Assembly (NCBI GenBank): GCA_050699035.1
Contig: JBOHDE010000087.1
Coordinates: 1-14,486, forward strand
From: WHTB01 sp050699035
GTDB taxonomy: Bacteria > Actinomycetota > Actinomycetes > Propionibacteriales > Nocardioidaceae
Direction: 5' to 3'
DNA: 14,486 nt
Shown: positions 6,250 to 14,324 of the stretch, in pieces
Layout of the letters: each line of letters begins with the position of its first letter
Numbering within the stretch: position 1 is the stretch's first letter
The notes under the pieces: generated by a model
Databases searched by the model: none
What the model saw: only the letters and a program-made list of their open reading frames with translations
Told to the model about the DNA's origin: nothing
Made by a program: the position numbers and the translations under genes

Positions 6250-7071
6250 TCAATGGCGCTCGTCAGCGTGGCCGGCGACGACGACGCTCGGCACCTGGTC
6301 CATCAACGCGTACTCGGCGCTGATCTCGGACGCGGTCTGCACCAGCAGCGGAAGGTACTCGTCCAGCAGGGTCTCCACCGAGGTCTCCGCGGCGTGGACG
6401 GTGACGTTCATGGCGGCGATGACGCGACCCGAGCCATCCCTCAGCGGCGCCGCGACCGAGCGGATGCCACCGGCCAGCTGCTCGTCCGTATGCGCCCAAC
6501 CCTTGGCCCGGACGTCTCGAAGCACGCGGCCCAGCTCCGCCTCGTCGAGATGATGACGGGGGGTGATTCCCGACCGGCTCGGCTGGGCAAGGACACGCCC
6601 CAGCTCCGTGGGGTCGAGGTCGGACAGCAGCACCTTGCCGAGGGACGTGGGTGGCGCCGGGAAACGGGTGCCGATCTGCACCGCCAACGCGATGATCTTG
6701 GGCACGGCAACCCGTGCCACGTAGATAATGTCGGATCCGTCGAGCTGGGCGATGGAGGACGACTCGTGGGTGCGTCCGACGAGTCGTTCGAGGTGCGGGC
6801 GGGCGACATCCCACAGGCCGATCGACTGGACGTAGGTCAGGCCGATCTCGAGGACCCGAGGGGTCAGCATGAACCCGCCGGAGACGCTGCGGGTGTACCC
6901 GAGCGCCTCGAGGGTGACCAGGATCCGTCGCACGGTCGGCCGCGCCAGCTCGGTAGTCGCGGCGATCTCGCTGAGGGTCATCACCTGCCGGCCCGGCGGG
7001 AAGGCGGTGAGCACATCGAGGCCGCGAGCGACGGCCTCGATGAAGTCCGGGTCGTTGTCGCGGCGGGGCAT
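6250..7071 (-). CDS. IclR-family transcriptional regulator (PcaR/PcaU/PobR type)
   Basis: A 273-aa regulator. The N-terminus PDFIEAVARGLDVLTAF is typical of the PcaR/PcaU/PobR branch, which controls aromatic acid degradation. A winged helix-turn-helix follows (about 30-65: MTLSEIAATTELARPTVRRI then LEALGYTRS). The C-terminal IclR effector-binding domain spans about 85-255 (SSIAQLDGSDIIYVARV, GTRFPAPPTSLGKVLLSDL, GWAHTDEQLAGGIRSVAAPL, AAMNVTVHAAETSVE). The start is ATG at 7071 with GGAG 5 nt upstream. It sits between the two operons, and near-identical inverted repeats (6206-6222 and 7255-7271) flank it in the control regions of both. It probably senses the substrate or a pathway intermediate and controls both operons. 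Whether it activates or represses cannot be read directly, but a site downstream of the -10 favours repression. Confidence 0.9.
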   Translation of the reverse strand: MPRRDNDPDFIEAVARGLDVLTAFPPGRQVMTLSEIAATTELARPTVRRILVTLEALGYTRSVSGGFMLTPRVLEIGLTYVQSIGLWDVARPHLERLVGRTHESSSIAQLDGSDIIYVARVAVPKIIALAVQIGTRFPAPPTSLGKVLLSDLDPTELGRVLAQPSRSGITPRHHLDEAELGRVLRDVRAKGWAHTDEQLAGGIRSVAAPLRDGSGRVIAAMNVTVHAAETSVETLLDEYLPLLVQTASEISAEYALMDQVPSVVVAGHADERH

Positions 7072-7192
7072 CGGCGCTCCAGAGCTAGGGCGTGAGGACG
7101 AGTCGGGTGCAGGCCGTCGGGACGAGGCCTGACGATGAGGAGAGTAGCCCCTCGCGGGCCGTGGGCGGGCGTGTCCGGGCCGTCCCGCAGGC

Positions 7193-7205
7193 ATCTTCGG
7201 AAGAT
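7193..7205. promoter_or_regulatory. Perfect 13-bp palindrome upstream of the plus promoter
   Basis: ATCTTCGGAAGAT is a perfect 6-1-6 inverted repeat ending 3 nt before the TTGACA -35 of the plus operon. Its sequence is unrelated to the CGGAC/GTCCG operator. The position fits an activator site or an operator for the IclR gene's own leftward promoter. No T-run follows, so a terminator is unlikely. Confidence 0.45.
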
Positions 7206-7208
7206 TGC

Positions 7209-7238
7209 TTGACACCGTCAGGGTCGTCACAGCAAGGT
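7209..7238 (+). promoter_or_regulatory. Promoter of the plus catabolic operon
   Basis: TTGACA (7209-7214) is a perfect -35. An 18-nt spacer leads to CAAGGT (7233-7238), a weak -10. Transcription would start near 7245, giving a leader of about 50 nt that contains the operator at 7254-7269 and the GGAGGG ribosome binding site. Confidence 0.5.
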
Positions 7239-7253
7239 GTATCTGTTCACTGA

Positions 7254-7271
7254 TCGGACAACTGTCCGAAA
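7254..7271. promoter_or_regulatory. Putative IclR-family operator for the plus operon
   Basis: TCGGACAACTGTCCGA is a perfect 7-bp inverted repeat (TCGGACA/TGTCCGA) around AC, followed by AA. CGGACAACTGTCCGAAA recurs with one change at 6206-6222. The length and symmetry fit IclR-family sites. Its position just downstream of the likely start of transcription suggests repression that an inducer would relieve. Confidence 0.75.
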
Positions 7272-7293
7272 GAGTCACCCGGAGGGAACGGCC

Positions 7294-8766
7294 ATGACGA
7301 CATCGAGCGAGGACCTCCGTCCGGGGCGACCCGTCGTGTTCCGCAACGGCACGGTGCTGCTCATGGACCGGGCGCGAAGCGTGATCCGGGACGCCGACGT
7401 GCTGGTCGTCGGGGACCGGATCGAAGCGGTCGGCCCGGGCCTGACCGCTCCCGAGGACGTCCTGGAGATCGACGCCGGCGGTGGGATCGTCATGCCGGGC
7501 ATGATCGACACCCACCGGCACATGTGGCAGACCGCGATGCGGGGCTACGGTGCCGACTGGACGCTGACCCAGTACTTCGTCTGGTACTACCTCGAGCACG
7601 GCAAGACCTTCCGCCCGGAGGACGTGTACGCCGGGAACCTCCTCTCGGCGGTCGAGTCGCTCGACGCCGGCGTCACCACCACCGTGGACTGGTCGCACGG
7701 GCTGCAGACCGTGGATCACGCCGACGCGGCGGTGGACGCTCTCGAGGCGGTTCCCGGACGCTTCGTGCTGGCCTACGGCAACATCCAGGCGGGTCCCTGG
7801 GAATGGTCCACCAGGCCGGAGTTCCGTGACTTCGTGGATCGCCGGATGAAGCGCAGCGACATGCTCGGCTTTCAGCTGGCCTTCGACGTCACCGGTGACC
7901 CGGAGTTCCCGGAGCGTGCCGCGTACGAGGTGGCACGTGACCTCGACGTCGCGGTCACCACCCACGCCGGGGTCTGGGGCGCGACCAACGACGACGGCAT
8001 CAGGCTGGCGTACGAGAACGGCTTCATGACGCCGGGCAACGTCTATGTGCATGCCGCGACTCTGAGCGCCGACTCGTACAACCGCATCGCCGCGACCGGC
8101 GGCACCGTCTCGGTCTCCACCGAGAGTGAGCAGAGCTGTGGTCAGGGCTACCCGCCCACCTGGATCCTGCGGTCGCACGACATCCCGGTGTCGTTGTCGA
8201 TGGACACGAGTGTCTGGTGGAGCGGGGACCTGTTCTCGGCGATGCGCTCGACGCTGGGTGCAGACCGGTCCCGAGAGCACCTGGAAGCACACGTCGCGGG
8301 CGACACGGTCACCAACTGCCACCTGCGGGCCGACCAGGTTGTCGAGTGGGCGACGCGCGGCGGTGCCCAAGCGCTCGGCATGGAGGATCTCCTCGGCAGC
8401 ATCGAGGTCGGCAAGAAGGCCGACGTGGTGCTGGTCAAGAACGACCGGTCGCCGGTGATGTTCCCGCTGCTCAACCCTCATGGGCACGTCGCGTTCCAGG
8501 CGCAGCGGGGTGACGTGCACACGGTCCTAGTCGACGGCCGGGTCGTGAAGCACAACCACGAGCTGGTCGGGATCGACCTCGCCGCGGTGCGCCGCACTGT
8601 CGAGGCGACGGTTGAGCACCTGCAGTCGACGCTCGGCGAGGGGGCCTGGACGGACGGAATGAGTCCCGAGATTCCGCAGACGAAGATCCTCGACAACCCC
8701 TACACGTACACCGAGTTCCGGACGGCTGACACGCACCGGTCCACCGAGACCGAGACGGCGGGATGA
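7294..8766 (+). CDS. TRZ/ATZ-type metal-dependent amidohydrolase
   Basis: A 490-aa cytosolic hydrolase of the amidohydrolase superfamily, in the cytosine deaminase/chlorohydrolase (TRZ/ATZ) branch. Metal-site residues are visible: His74 and His76 in DTHRHMWQ, His224 in TTHAGVWG, His253 in VYVHAATLS, and Asp304 in SMDTS. The C-terminal GSIEVGKKADVVLV and VLVDGRVV belong to the beta-sandwich typical of the family. The Glu that many deaminases carry three residues after the third His (HxxE) is not there (His224 is followed by AGV), so the chemistry may differ from simple deamination. The start is ATG 7294, with GGAGGG 7 nt upstream. First gene of the plus operon, overlapping the monooxygenase by ATGA. 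It probably hydrolyses an amide, amino, halogen or ring bond in the imported compound. It is not the LigI lactonase type. Confidence 0.85.
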   Translation: MTTSSEDLRPGRPVVFRNGTVLLMDRARSVIRDADVLVVGDRIEAVGPGLTAPEDVLEIDAGGGIVMPGMIDTHRHMWQTAMRGYGADWTLTQYFVWYYLEHGKTFRPEDVYAGNLLSAVESLDAGVTTTVDWSHGLQTVDHADAAVDALEAVPGRFVLAYGNIQAGPWEWSTRPEFRDFVDRRMKRSDMLGFQLAFDVTGDPEFPERAAYEVARDLDVAVTTHAGVWGATNDDGIRLAYENGFMTPGNVYVHAATLSADSYNRIAATGGTVSVSTESEQSCGQGYPPTWILRSHDIPVSLSMDTSVWWSGDLFSAMRSTLGADRSREHLEAHVAGDTVTNCHLRADQVVEWATRGGAQALGMEDLLGSIEVGKKADVVLVKNDRSPVMFPLLNPHGHVAFQAQRGDVHTVLVDGRVVKHNHELVGIDLAAVRRTVEATVEHLQSTLGEGAWTDGMSPEIPQTKILDNPYTYTEFRTADTHRSTETETAG

Positions 8767-10337
8767 GCGGGATGGCCGACCGTCACGTCCCCGTACTCGT
8801 CGTCGGGGGCAGCCTGGTCGGTCTGACGACCTCGGCGCTGCTCGCCGACCACGGTGTTCCGCACCTGCTTGTGGAGAGCCACCACGGCACGGCGATCCAC
8901 CCACGGGCCGCGTCCTTCCACCAGCGCACGATGGAGGTCTTTCGCTCGGTCGGGCTGCAGGGCGCGGTGGAGGAGGCAGCCGCCAAGGAGTTCGTCCAGA
9001 ACGGCGCGATCATGGCCGTGGAGAGCCTGGGCGGCAAGGAGCTCCAGTACTTCTTCCACTCGTACAACGAAGGCGTGGAAGGGCTGAGCCCGACCGACCG
9101 GCTCTTCATCACCCAGGTCGGTCTCGAGCCGTTGCTCCGCGGCCGCGCGGCAGAGCTCGGCGCCGAGCACGTGTTCGGCACCGAGCTGGTCTCCTTCGAG
9201 CAGGACGACCAGCAGGTGCGCGCGGTGATCCGGCCTCGTGACGGTGGGCCGGAGCAGGTGGTCACCGCCGACTACCTGGTCGCCGCCGACGGTGCGCACA
9301 GCGGCGCCCGAGAGCGGCTCGGGATCGGCCTGACCGGCCGGGGCAGTTTCGCGAACTGCATCACGATCTACTTCAAAGCCGACGTGAAGCAGCTGATCGG
9401 CGACCGGAACCTCAGCGTCGTGTACGTCAATCACCCCACGCTGCTTGGCTTCTTCCGGTTCTCCATCACCGGCGACTCCGGGTTCCTCGCGGTGTTCTCC
9501 ACCACCAGCCCGAACGGCGAGCTCGACACCCAGGTCGGCGACGACCAGTCGACCGAGCGATGCGTCGAGCTGGTCCGGACCGCGCTCGGCGGGCCGGCGG
9601 ACCTCCCGGTGGAGATCGAGAACGTCCAGGAGTGGAGCGCGAGCGCCGACACGGCGGAGGCCCTCTCGCGAGGCCGCGTGTTCCTCGCCGGCGACTCCGC
9701 ACACGTCATGCCGCCCACAGGCGGGTTCGGCGGCAACACCGGTGTCGCCGACGCGCACAACCTCGCCTGGAAGCTGGCGCTGGTCACCAAGGGGCTTGCC
9801 GGTACGGGCCTGCTCGACTCGTACGACGAGGAGCGCCGCGCCATCTCGGCCCTCACGGTGGAGCAGGCGTACACGCGCTACGCCCTGCGCGTCGACCCGT
9901 CGCTGCCAAGGGACGATCTGCAGCCACCACTCGACGACGCGGCGATCGAGCTCGGCGCGATCTACCGGTCGGGTGCCGTGCTCGGTGGAGGATCACTCGA
10001 CGGGCCGCTGGACGACCCGCGGGCGAGGACCTGGCTCCCCGGCACTCGGGCACCGCACCTATGGATCGATGACCGCAGCACCGTGGACGTCGCAGGCCAC
10101 GGCTTCGGTCTGATGGTGACCGACGACGAGGACGACTGGCTCAAGGCTGCCGACGAGGCGCAGCGCCTGCTGGGTGTGCCGGTCGCCGTGCAGCTGCTCG
10201 ACGGCGACACCTCGTGGCGGGGAGCGGTGCTGGTCCGTCCGGACGGCGTGGTCGCCTGGCGTACGGAGAAGACCGCGACGACTGCCGGCCTCTACACCGC
10301 GCTGGCCGGAGTCCTCGACCGCGTACCGGCGGGCTGA
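8763..10337 (+). CDS. FAD-dependent aromatic hydroxylase (PheA/TfdB type)
   Basis: A 524-aa group A flavoprotein monooxygenase that uses NAD(P)H and O2 to hydroxylate aromatic rings. It carries the FAD-binding motif VLVVGGSLVGLTTSALLADHG (GGSLVG, 15-20), the DG motif DYLVAADGAHSGARERLG (about 170-187), and the GD motif FLAGDSAHVMPPTGGFGGNTG (from about residue 306). The C-terminus (about 380-524) matches the thioredoxin-like tail of phenol hydroxylase/TfdB relatives. ATG 8763 overlaps the amidohydrolase stop (ATGA). It probably introduces the hydroxyl group needed for ring cleavage by the LigAB-like enzyme of the other operon. A polyketide-tailoring hydroxylase is an alternative for the family, but the catabolic context argues against it. 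Confidence 0.9.
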   Translation: MSGMADRHVPVLVVGGSLVGLTTSALLADHGVPHLLVESHHGTAIHPRAASFHQRTMEVFRSVGLQGAVEEAAAKEFVQNGAIMAVESLGGKELQYFFHSYNEGVEGLSPTDRLFITQVGLEPLLRGRAAELGAEHVFGTELVSFEQDDQQVRAVIRPRDGGPEQVVTADYLVAADGAHSGARERLGIGLTGRGSFANCITIYFKADVKQLIGDRNLSVVYVNHPTLLGFFRFSITGDSGFLAVFSTTSPNGELDTQVGDDQSTERCVELVRTALGGPADLPVEIENVQEWSASADTAEALSRGRVFLAGDSAHVMPPTGGFGGNTGVADAHNLAWKLALVTKGLAGTGLLDSYDEERRAISALTVEQAYTRYALRVDPSLPRDDLQPPLDDAAIELGAIYRSGAVLGGGSLDGPLDDPRARTWLPGTRAPHLWIDDRSTVDVAGHGFGLMVTDDEDDWLKAADEAQRLLGVPVAVQLLDGDTSWRGAVLVRPDGVVAWRTEKTATTAGLYTALAGVLDRVPAG

Positions 10338-10396
10338 CCGCCTCTCCTCGCGCGCAGGACGGCGCACCCGCCACCCACTACCCGTCTGGAGTCGCC

Positions 10397-11260
10397 ATGT
10401 CGCTGGGTTACCTGAGCACTCAGGTTCTCAACGGTCTGAGCTTCGGCGCGCTGCTGTTCTTGCTGGCCAGCGGGTTCACCCTGATCTTCGGACTCATGCG
10501 CATCGTGAACCTGGCGCACGGTGCGTTCTACCTGCTGGGCGGCCACGTGGCGATCTCGGTCACGGCAGCGACGGACAGCTACCTGCTCGGGCTCCTTGCC
10601 GCGGTCCTTGCCACGGCGACGGTCGGTCTCGTCAGCGAACGACTCCTGCTGCGGCCCGTGCGCAACAACGAGCTGCTCGAGGTGTTGGTGACAGTGGGGT
10701 TGGCGTTCGTGATCGCCGACCTCAGTCTCTGGGCTTTCGGCGGCAACCCCCGCTCGGTCGACGTACCGGGGATTCTGACCGGAAGCATCTCGGTCGGCTC
10801 GGTGACGCTCCCCAAGTACCGGCTCGTGTTGGTGCTGGTCGCCGTTGCCGTAGCCGTTGGTCTCAAGCTGGTCCAGTCGCGGACTCGGATCGGCACCGTG
10901 ATCCGCGCCGGTGTCGACGACCGCGAGACGGTGAGCTCGTTGGGCATCAACATCGAGCGGGTGTTCACGATGTTGTTCGTGTTCGGTGCCGCGTTGGCGG
11001 GGCTGGCCGGGGTCGCTGCGGCGGGAACTCTCACCATGCGCCCCGGCGCGGATACCGAGATCCTGCTGTTTGCCCTGGTGGTGGTGATCATCGGTGGCCT
11101 GGGAAGTATCGAGGGGGCAGCACTGGGCAGCGTGCTGATCGGCCTGATCGACACGTTCTCACGACTTTGGCTACCCGAGTTCTCGTACTTCGCGGTGTTC
11201 GCACCGATGGCTCTCATCCTCGTACTCCGACCGCAGGGTCTGCTCGGAAAGGGGGTCTAG
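10397..11260 (+). CDS. Branched-chain amino acid-type ABC transporter permease (LivH family)
   Basis: A 287-aa inner-membrane permease. The N-terminal stretch LNGLSFGALLFLLASGFTLIFGLMRIVNLAHGAFY is the LivH signature. Several hydrophobic segments follow, and the C-terminal GGLGSIEGAALGSVLIGLID is the conserved cytoplasmic ATPase-contact region. ATG 10397 has TGGAG 6 nt upstream. It lies 59 nt after the monooxygenase; I see no promoter or terminator in that gap. LivM follows after 3 nt. In a degradation operon the likely cargo is the aromatic or heterocyclic substrate, not an amino acid. Confidence 0.9.
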   Translation: MSLGYLSTQVLNGLSFGALLFLLASGFTLIFGLMRIVNLAHGAFYLLGGHVAISVTAATDSYLLGLLAAVLATATVGLVSERLLLRPVRNNELLEVLVTVGLAFVIADLSLWAFGGNPRSVDVPGILTGSISVGSVTLPKYRLVLVLVAVAVAVGLKLVQSRTRIGTVIRAGVDDRETVSSLGINIERVFTMLFVFGAALAGLAGVAAAGTLTMRPGADTEILLFALVVVIIGGLGSIEGAALGSVLIGLIDTFSRLWLPEFSYFAVFAPMALILVLRPQGLLGKGV

Positions 11261-11263
11261 CCG

Positions 11264-12307
11264 ATGCGACGTCACACCGGCACCACTGTCGCAGTCCTCC
11301 TCGTTGCGCTGCTGGTGGTCGTGCCTGCCTGGTCCCAGCGGTACGTGCTGTCGCTCTTCACGCTGGCGCTCGTCACCGCGCTGCTCGCCGTCAGCGTCAA
11401 CATGCTCGCCGGTGAGGTCGGACTGGTGTCGATGGGCCATGCCGGGATCTCGGCCAGCGCTGCCTACGCCGTCGCCTGGGCGATCCGGGACCAGCAGGGG
11501 CTGGCCACCCAGCTATCGGTGGCCCTGCTGGTCACGCTGTTGGTGAGCGCGCTGTACGGCCTGACGGCGATGCGCACCAGCGGGCTGGTCTTCTTGATGA
11601 TCACCCTGGCGCTCGGCATGGTCGTGTACGGCCTCGCGTTCAAGTGGTCCAAGGTGACCGGTGGGCAGAGCGGCCTCACGGGCATCCGCCGTCCCGAGTC
11701 ACTGCTGGATCCGTACACCTTCTACTACTTCTGCCTGGTCGTCCTGGCCGTGACGCTGTGCGTCCTGTGGGCTGTCGGCCGTTCCCCTCTCGGGCTGTCG
11801 TTCCGCGGGATCCGGGACAGCGAAGGCCGGATGAACAGCCTCGGCTACGCCACTCCGGCCATCAAGTTCGTCGCGATGATGGTCTCCGGACTCGTGGCCG
11901 GTGTGGCGGGCGTGCTCGCGGTCTGGAACTCCCAGTTCATGAGCCCGTCCGCCGCCGCGTTCGAGGTGTCCGCGATCGCGGTCATCATCATCATCATCGG
12001 GGGAGTCGGCTCGCCGCTCGGGCCCATCATCGGGGCAGGTCTGGTCGTCGGCATCGAGCATTGGCTCAGCTCGTACGTCGAGCGTTGGCCGACGCTGCTG
12101 GGGCTGCTTTTCATCGCCGTCGTGATCCTGATGCCGCGCGGCGTGGCCGGCGTGGTCTGGGATCGCCGGACCCCGTCCCGGCCAGCGCTGCCTTGGACTG
12201 CCCTACTTCGCCGCTCGAGCGGCGACCGCTCCACCACCACGCCGTCTGACGAGGAGATCCCCGCGGGAGATCTCACGGACGTACGCGGCCGCCACCAGGA
12301 AGGATGA
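11264..12307 (+). CDS. Branched-chain amino acid-type ABC transporter permease (LivM family)
   Basis: A 347-aa inner-membrane permease, partner of the LivH-type protein. The LivM features are LAVSVNMLAGEVGLVSMGHAG near the N-terminus, the central SPLGLSFRGIRDSEGRMNSLGY loop, and the late GGVGSPLGPIIGAG. Many hydrophobic segments are visible. The last about 45 residues are hydrophilic and probably cytoplasmic, a little longer than usual. It starts 3 nt after the LivH stop, with a G-rich ribosome binding site about 9 nt upstream. Its TGA overlaps the ATG of the binding-protein gene. Confidence 0.9.
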   Translation: MRRHTGTTVAVLLVALLVVVPAWSQRYVLSLFTLALVTALLAVSVNMLAGEVGLVSMGHAGISASAAYAVAWAIRDQQGLATQLSVALLVTLLVSALYGLTAMRTSGLVFLMITLALGMVVYGLAFKWSKVTGGQSGLTGIRRPESLLDPYTFYYFCLVVLAVTLCVLWAVGRSPLGLSFRGIRDSEGRMNSLGYATPAIKFVAMMVSGLVAGVAGVLAVWNSQFMSPSAAAFEVSAIAVIIIIIGGVGSPLGPIIGAGLVVGIEHWLSSYVERWPTLLGLLFIAVVILMPRGVAGVVWDRRTPSRPALPWTALLRRSSGDRSTTTPSDEEIPAGDLTDVRGRHQEG

Positions 12308-13569
12308 TCACGTTGTCCAGAGGAACGAAGCAGTCCACGCGCTGGCTCGCTGCTGCCAGTGGTGCACTGATGTTGTTGACGACCGGCTGTGCGAGGGATG
12401 CGGGCGGCGGCGACGGTGACGCGAGCACGGTCACCGTCGGGTTCGTCTCTCCGGTCACCGGATTCGCGGCCGCACTGGGTACGGACATGAAGCGCGGCTG
12501 GGACTTGTACTGGGAGTTGAACGGCGACTCCGTCGGCGACGTGAAGGTCCGCACCGCCTACGAAGACGATGCCGGCGATCCGGAGGTCGCGCTCACCAAG
12601 GCAAAGCGCCTCGTCGAGCGCGAAGGGGTCGATGTCGTCGCCGGACCCATCCTCGCGAACACCGCGTTGGCGGTCGCCGACTATGTCGCCGGCCAGGGCA
12701 TACCCACCCTGCAGATCACCGGTGCCGACGACCTGACGCAGCGCGCGTTCGACCCGAACATCCTGCGGGCGGGCTACACCAGCAGCCAGTCCAACTTCCC
12801 GGCCGGCACCTGGGCGTACGAGGAGGGCCACCGGACTGCAGTGACCCTGTGTCCCGACTATGCCTTCGGCTGGGAGAGCTGCGGAGGCTTCGTCAGCGCG
12901 TTCACCGAGGCCGGCGGCGAGATCAGCAAGCAGCTGTGGAACCCGCTGGGCACGCAGGACTTCAGCACGTACGTGAGCCAGATCAAGAAACTGGACCCGG
13001 ACGTCGTCTTCATCGGTTCAGCAGGCGGTCCCGACGCGATCCTGTTCTACAACGCCTGGCAAGACTTCGGTGCTGGCGACATCCCGCTGGTGGGCAACTG
13101 CTGCTTCGCCGACGAGGTGTTCCTTCGCGAGGTCGGTGACAAGGCGGTCGGCGTGAACAGCTTCACGTACTGGGCGGCGGGTCGTGACTCCGAAGAGGTG
13201 CGCACGTTCGTCGAGGCGTACGAGAAGGAGTACGACGAGGTCCCGTCGCTCTACGCTGCCGGCAGCTACCTGATGGCGCAGATCGTCGCGGACACCCTGG
13301 CTGAGACCGACGGCACGGTCGACGACTCCTTCATCGAGACGGCGGCCGGTCTGACGTACGAGGACAGCGTCTACGGTCCGATCAAGTTCGACGACTACAA
13401 CAACATCGTGGGGAACGTGTATCTCACCGAGGTGGTCGAGCGGGAGGACGGCGGCCTGTGGAACGCTCCGGTCGAGACGTTCGAGGAGCAGAGCCAGTTC
13501 TGGACGGTGGATCCCGACGAGTATCTCAAGCAACCGGTGTTCTCGCGCGACCAAACCGGTCTCCAGTGA
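12304..13569 (+). CDS. ABC transporter substrate-binding lipoprotein (Peripla_BP_6 type)
   Basis: A 421-aa extracytoplasmic binding protein that delivers the substrate to the LivHM/LivGF importer. It has a lipoprotein signal peptide with arginine and lysine near the start, a hydrophobic core, and a lipobox LTTGC (Cys29). The mature part begins VTVGFVSPVTGFAAALGTDM, typical of Leu/Ile/Val-type binding proteins, and continues through two lobes (KAKRLVEREGVDVVAGPILANTA; FIGSAGGPDAILFYNAW). Four cysteines lie in the lobes (residues about 182, 193, 261 and 262), and two are adjacent. ATG 12304 overlaps the LivM stop, but AGGAAGG directly abuts it. TTG at 12313 has better spacing and may be the true start. 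Confidence 0.9.
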   Translation: MITLSRGTKQSTRWLAAASGALMLLTTGCARDAGGGDGDASTVTVGFVSPVTGFAAALGTDMKRGWDLYWELNGDSVGDVKVRTAYEDDAGDPEVALTKAKRLVEREGVDVVAGPILANTALAVADYVAGQGIPTLQITGADDLTQRAFDPNILRAGYTSSQSNFPAGTWAYEEGHRTAVTLCPDYAFGWESCGGFVSAFTEAGGEISKQLWNPLGTQDFSTYVSQIKKLDPDVVFIGSAGGPDAILFYNAWQDFGAGDIPLVGNCCFADEVFLREVGDKAVGVNSFTYWAAGRDSEEVRTFVEAYEKEYDEVPSLYAAGSYLMAQIVADTLAETDGTVDDSFIETAAGLTYEDSVYGPIKFDDYNNIVGNVYLTEVVEREDGGLWNAPVETFEEQSQFWTVDPDEYLKQPVFSRDQTGLQ

Positions 13570-14324
13570 CTGACATGACCCCGGTCCTGGGGGTGGAGGG
13601 TGTGGTCCGTCGCTACGGGGGACTGACCGCAGTGAACGACGTCTCCTTGACCCTCGGCCAACGGGAGCGGCTGGCGGTGATCGGGCCGAACGGCGCGGGC
13701 AAGACCACCCTCTTCAAGCTGATCGCGGGTGAGGTGTCGACAAACGCGGGCTCCGTCCACTTCGAGGGCCGCGACGTCACCGGATGGTCATCGCGTCGAC
13801 GGGCGCGACTCGGCATCGCTCGGACGTTCCAGGTGTCCAACCTCTTCCCGTCACTCACGGTGGCGGAGAACGTGATGCTCGCCGCTCAGGCCCGGCGGCG
13901 AGCCCGGTGGAGCTGCTGGCCGCGGGTCGGAGTCCGCGATCTCGCGGCCGGCTTCGACCAGGTGATCGAGCAGCTCATGCTGACGTCTCGTCGCGACGAC
14001 GTGGTGGAGAACCTCTCGCATGGTGAGCGCCGCCAGCTCGAGATCGCCATGGCGCTCGTCGTGCAGCCGCGGCTGCTGCTCCTCGACGAGCCGGCCGCCG
14101 GGCTGTCGGTGGTCGAACGGCAACGACTTCGAGAGATCCTCGACGGGCTGCCCCGCTCCGTACCGTTCCTTCTGATCGAGCACGACCTGACGCTGGCGTT
14201 GGAGCTTGCGGACCGGGTCTTGTGCCTCGACAACGGGCGGACGATCGCCATGGGCACCGCGGACGAGGTTCGCCGGGACCCAAACGTGAGGGAGGTCTAC
14301 CTTGGACGAGCAGCCGCTTCTTGA
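13566..14324 (+). CDS. ABC transporter ATP-binding protein (LivG family)
   Basis: A 252-aa ATPase of the importer. It has Walker A GPNGAGKTT (about 40-48), a Q-loop in ARTFQVSNLFPSLTVAENV, the signature LSHGERRQLEIAMAL, Walker B RLLLLDEPAAGLS, and an H-loop in LLIEHDLTLAL, all intact. RTFQ..NLFPxLTVxENV is characteristic of LivG. GTG 13566 overlaps the TGA of the binding-protein gene (GTGA). ATG 13575 is an alternative start; neither has a strong ribosome binding site, which fits translational coupling. Confidence 0.92.
   Translation: MTDMTPVLGVEGVVRRYGGLTAVNDVSLTLGQRERLAVIGPNGAGKTTLFKLIAGEVSTNAGSVHFEGRDVTGWSSRRRARLGIARTFQVSNLFPSLTVAENVMLAAQARRRARWSCWPRVGVRDLAAGFDQVIEQLMLTSRRDDVVENLSHGERRQLEIAMALVVQPRLLLLDEPAAGLSVVERQRLREILDGLPRSVPFLLIEHDLTLALELADRVLCLDNGRTIAMGTADEVRRDPNVREVYLGRAAAS

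Noticed and set aside
7072..8520. Long minus-strand open frame continuous with the IclR gene and antisense to the amidohydrolase
   Set aside because: The upstream part is a GC-bias shadow of the amidohydrolase. Family similarity, ribosome binding site and start place the IclR gene at 6250-7071 only.
10338..10396. Possible promoter for a separate importer operon after the monooxygenase
   Set aside because: No -35/-10 pair or inverted repeat is visible in the 59-nt gap; the simplest reading is one transcript.
11982..11998. ATC trinucleotide run that looks like a microsatellite
   Set aside because: It encodes a run of isoleucines in a membrane segment of the LivM-type permease; explained by coding.
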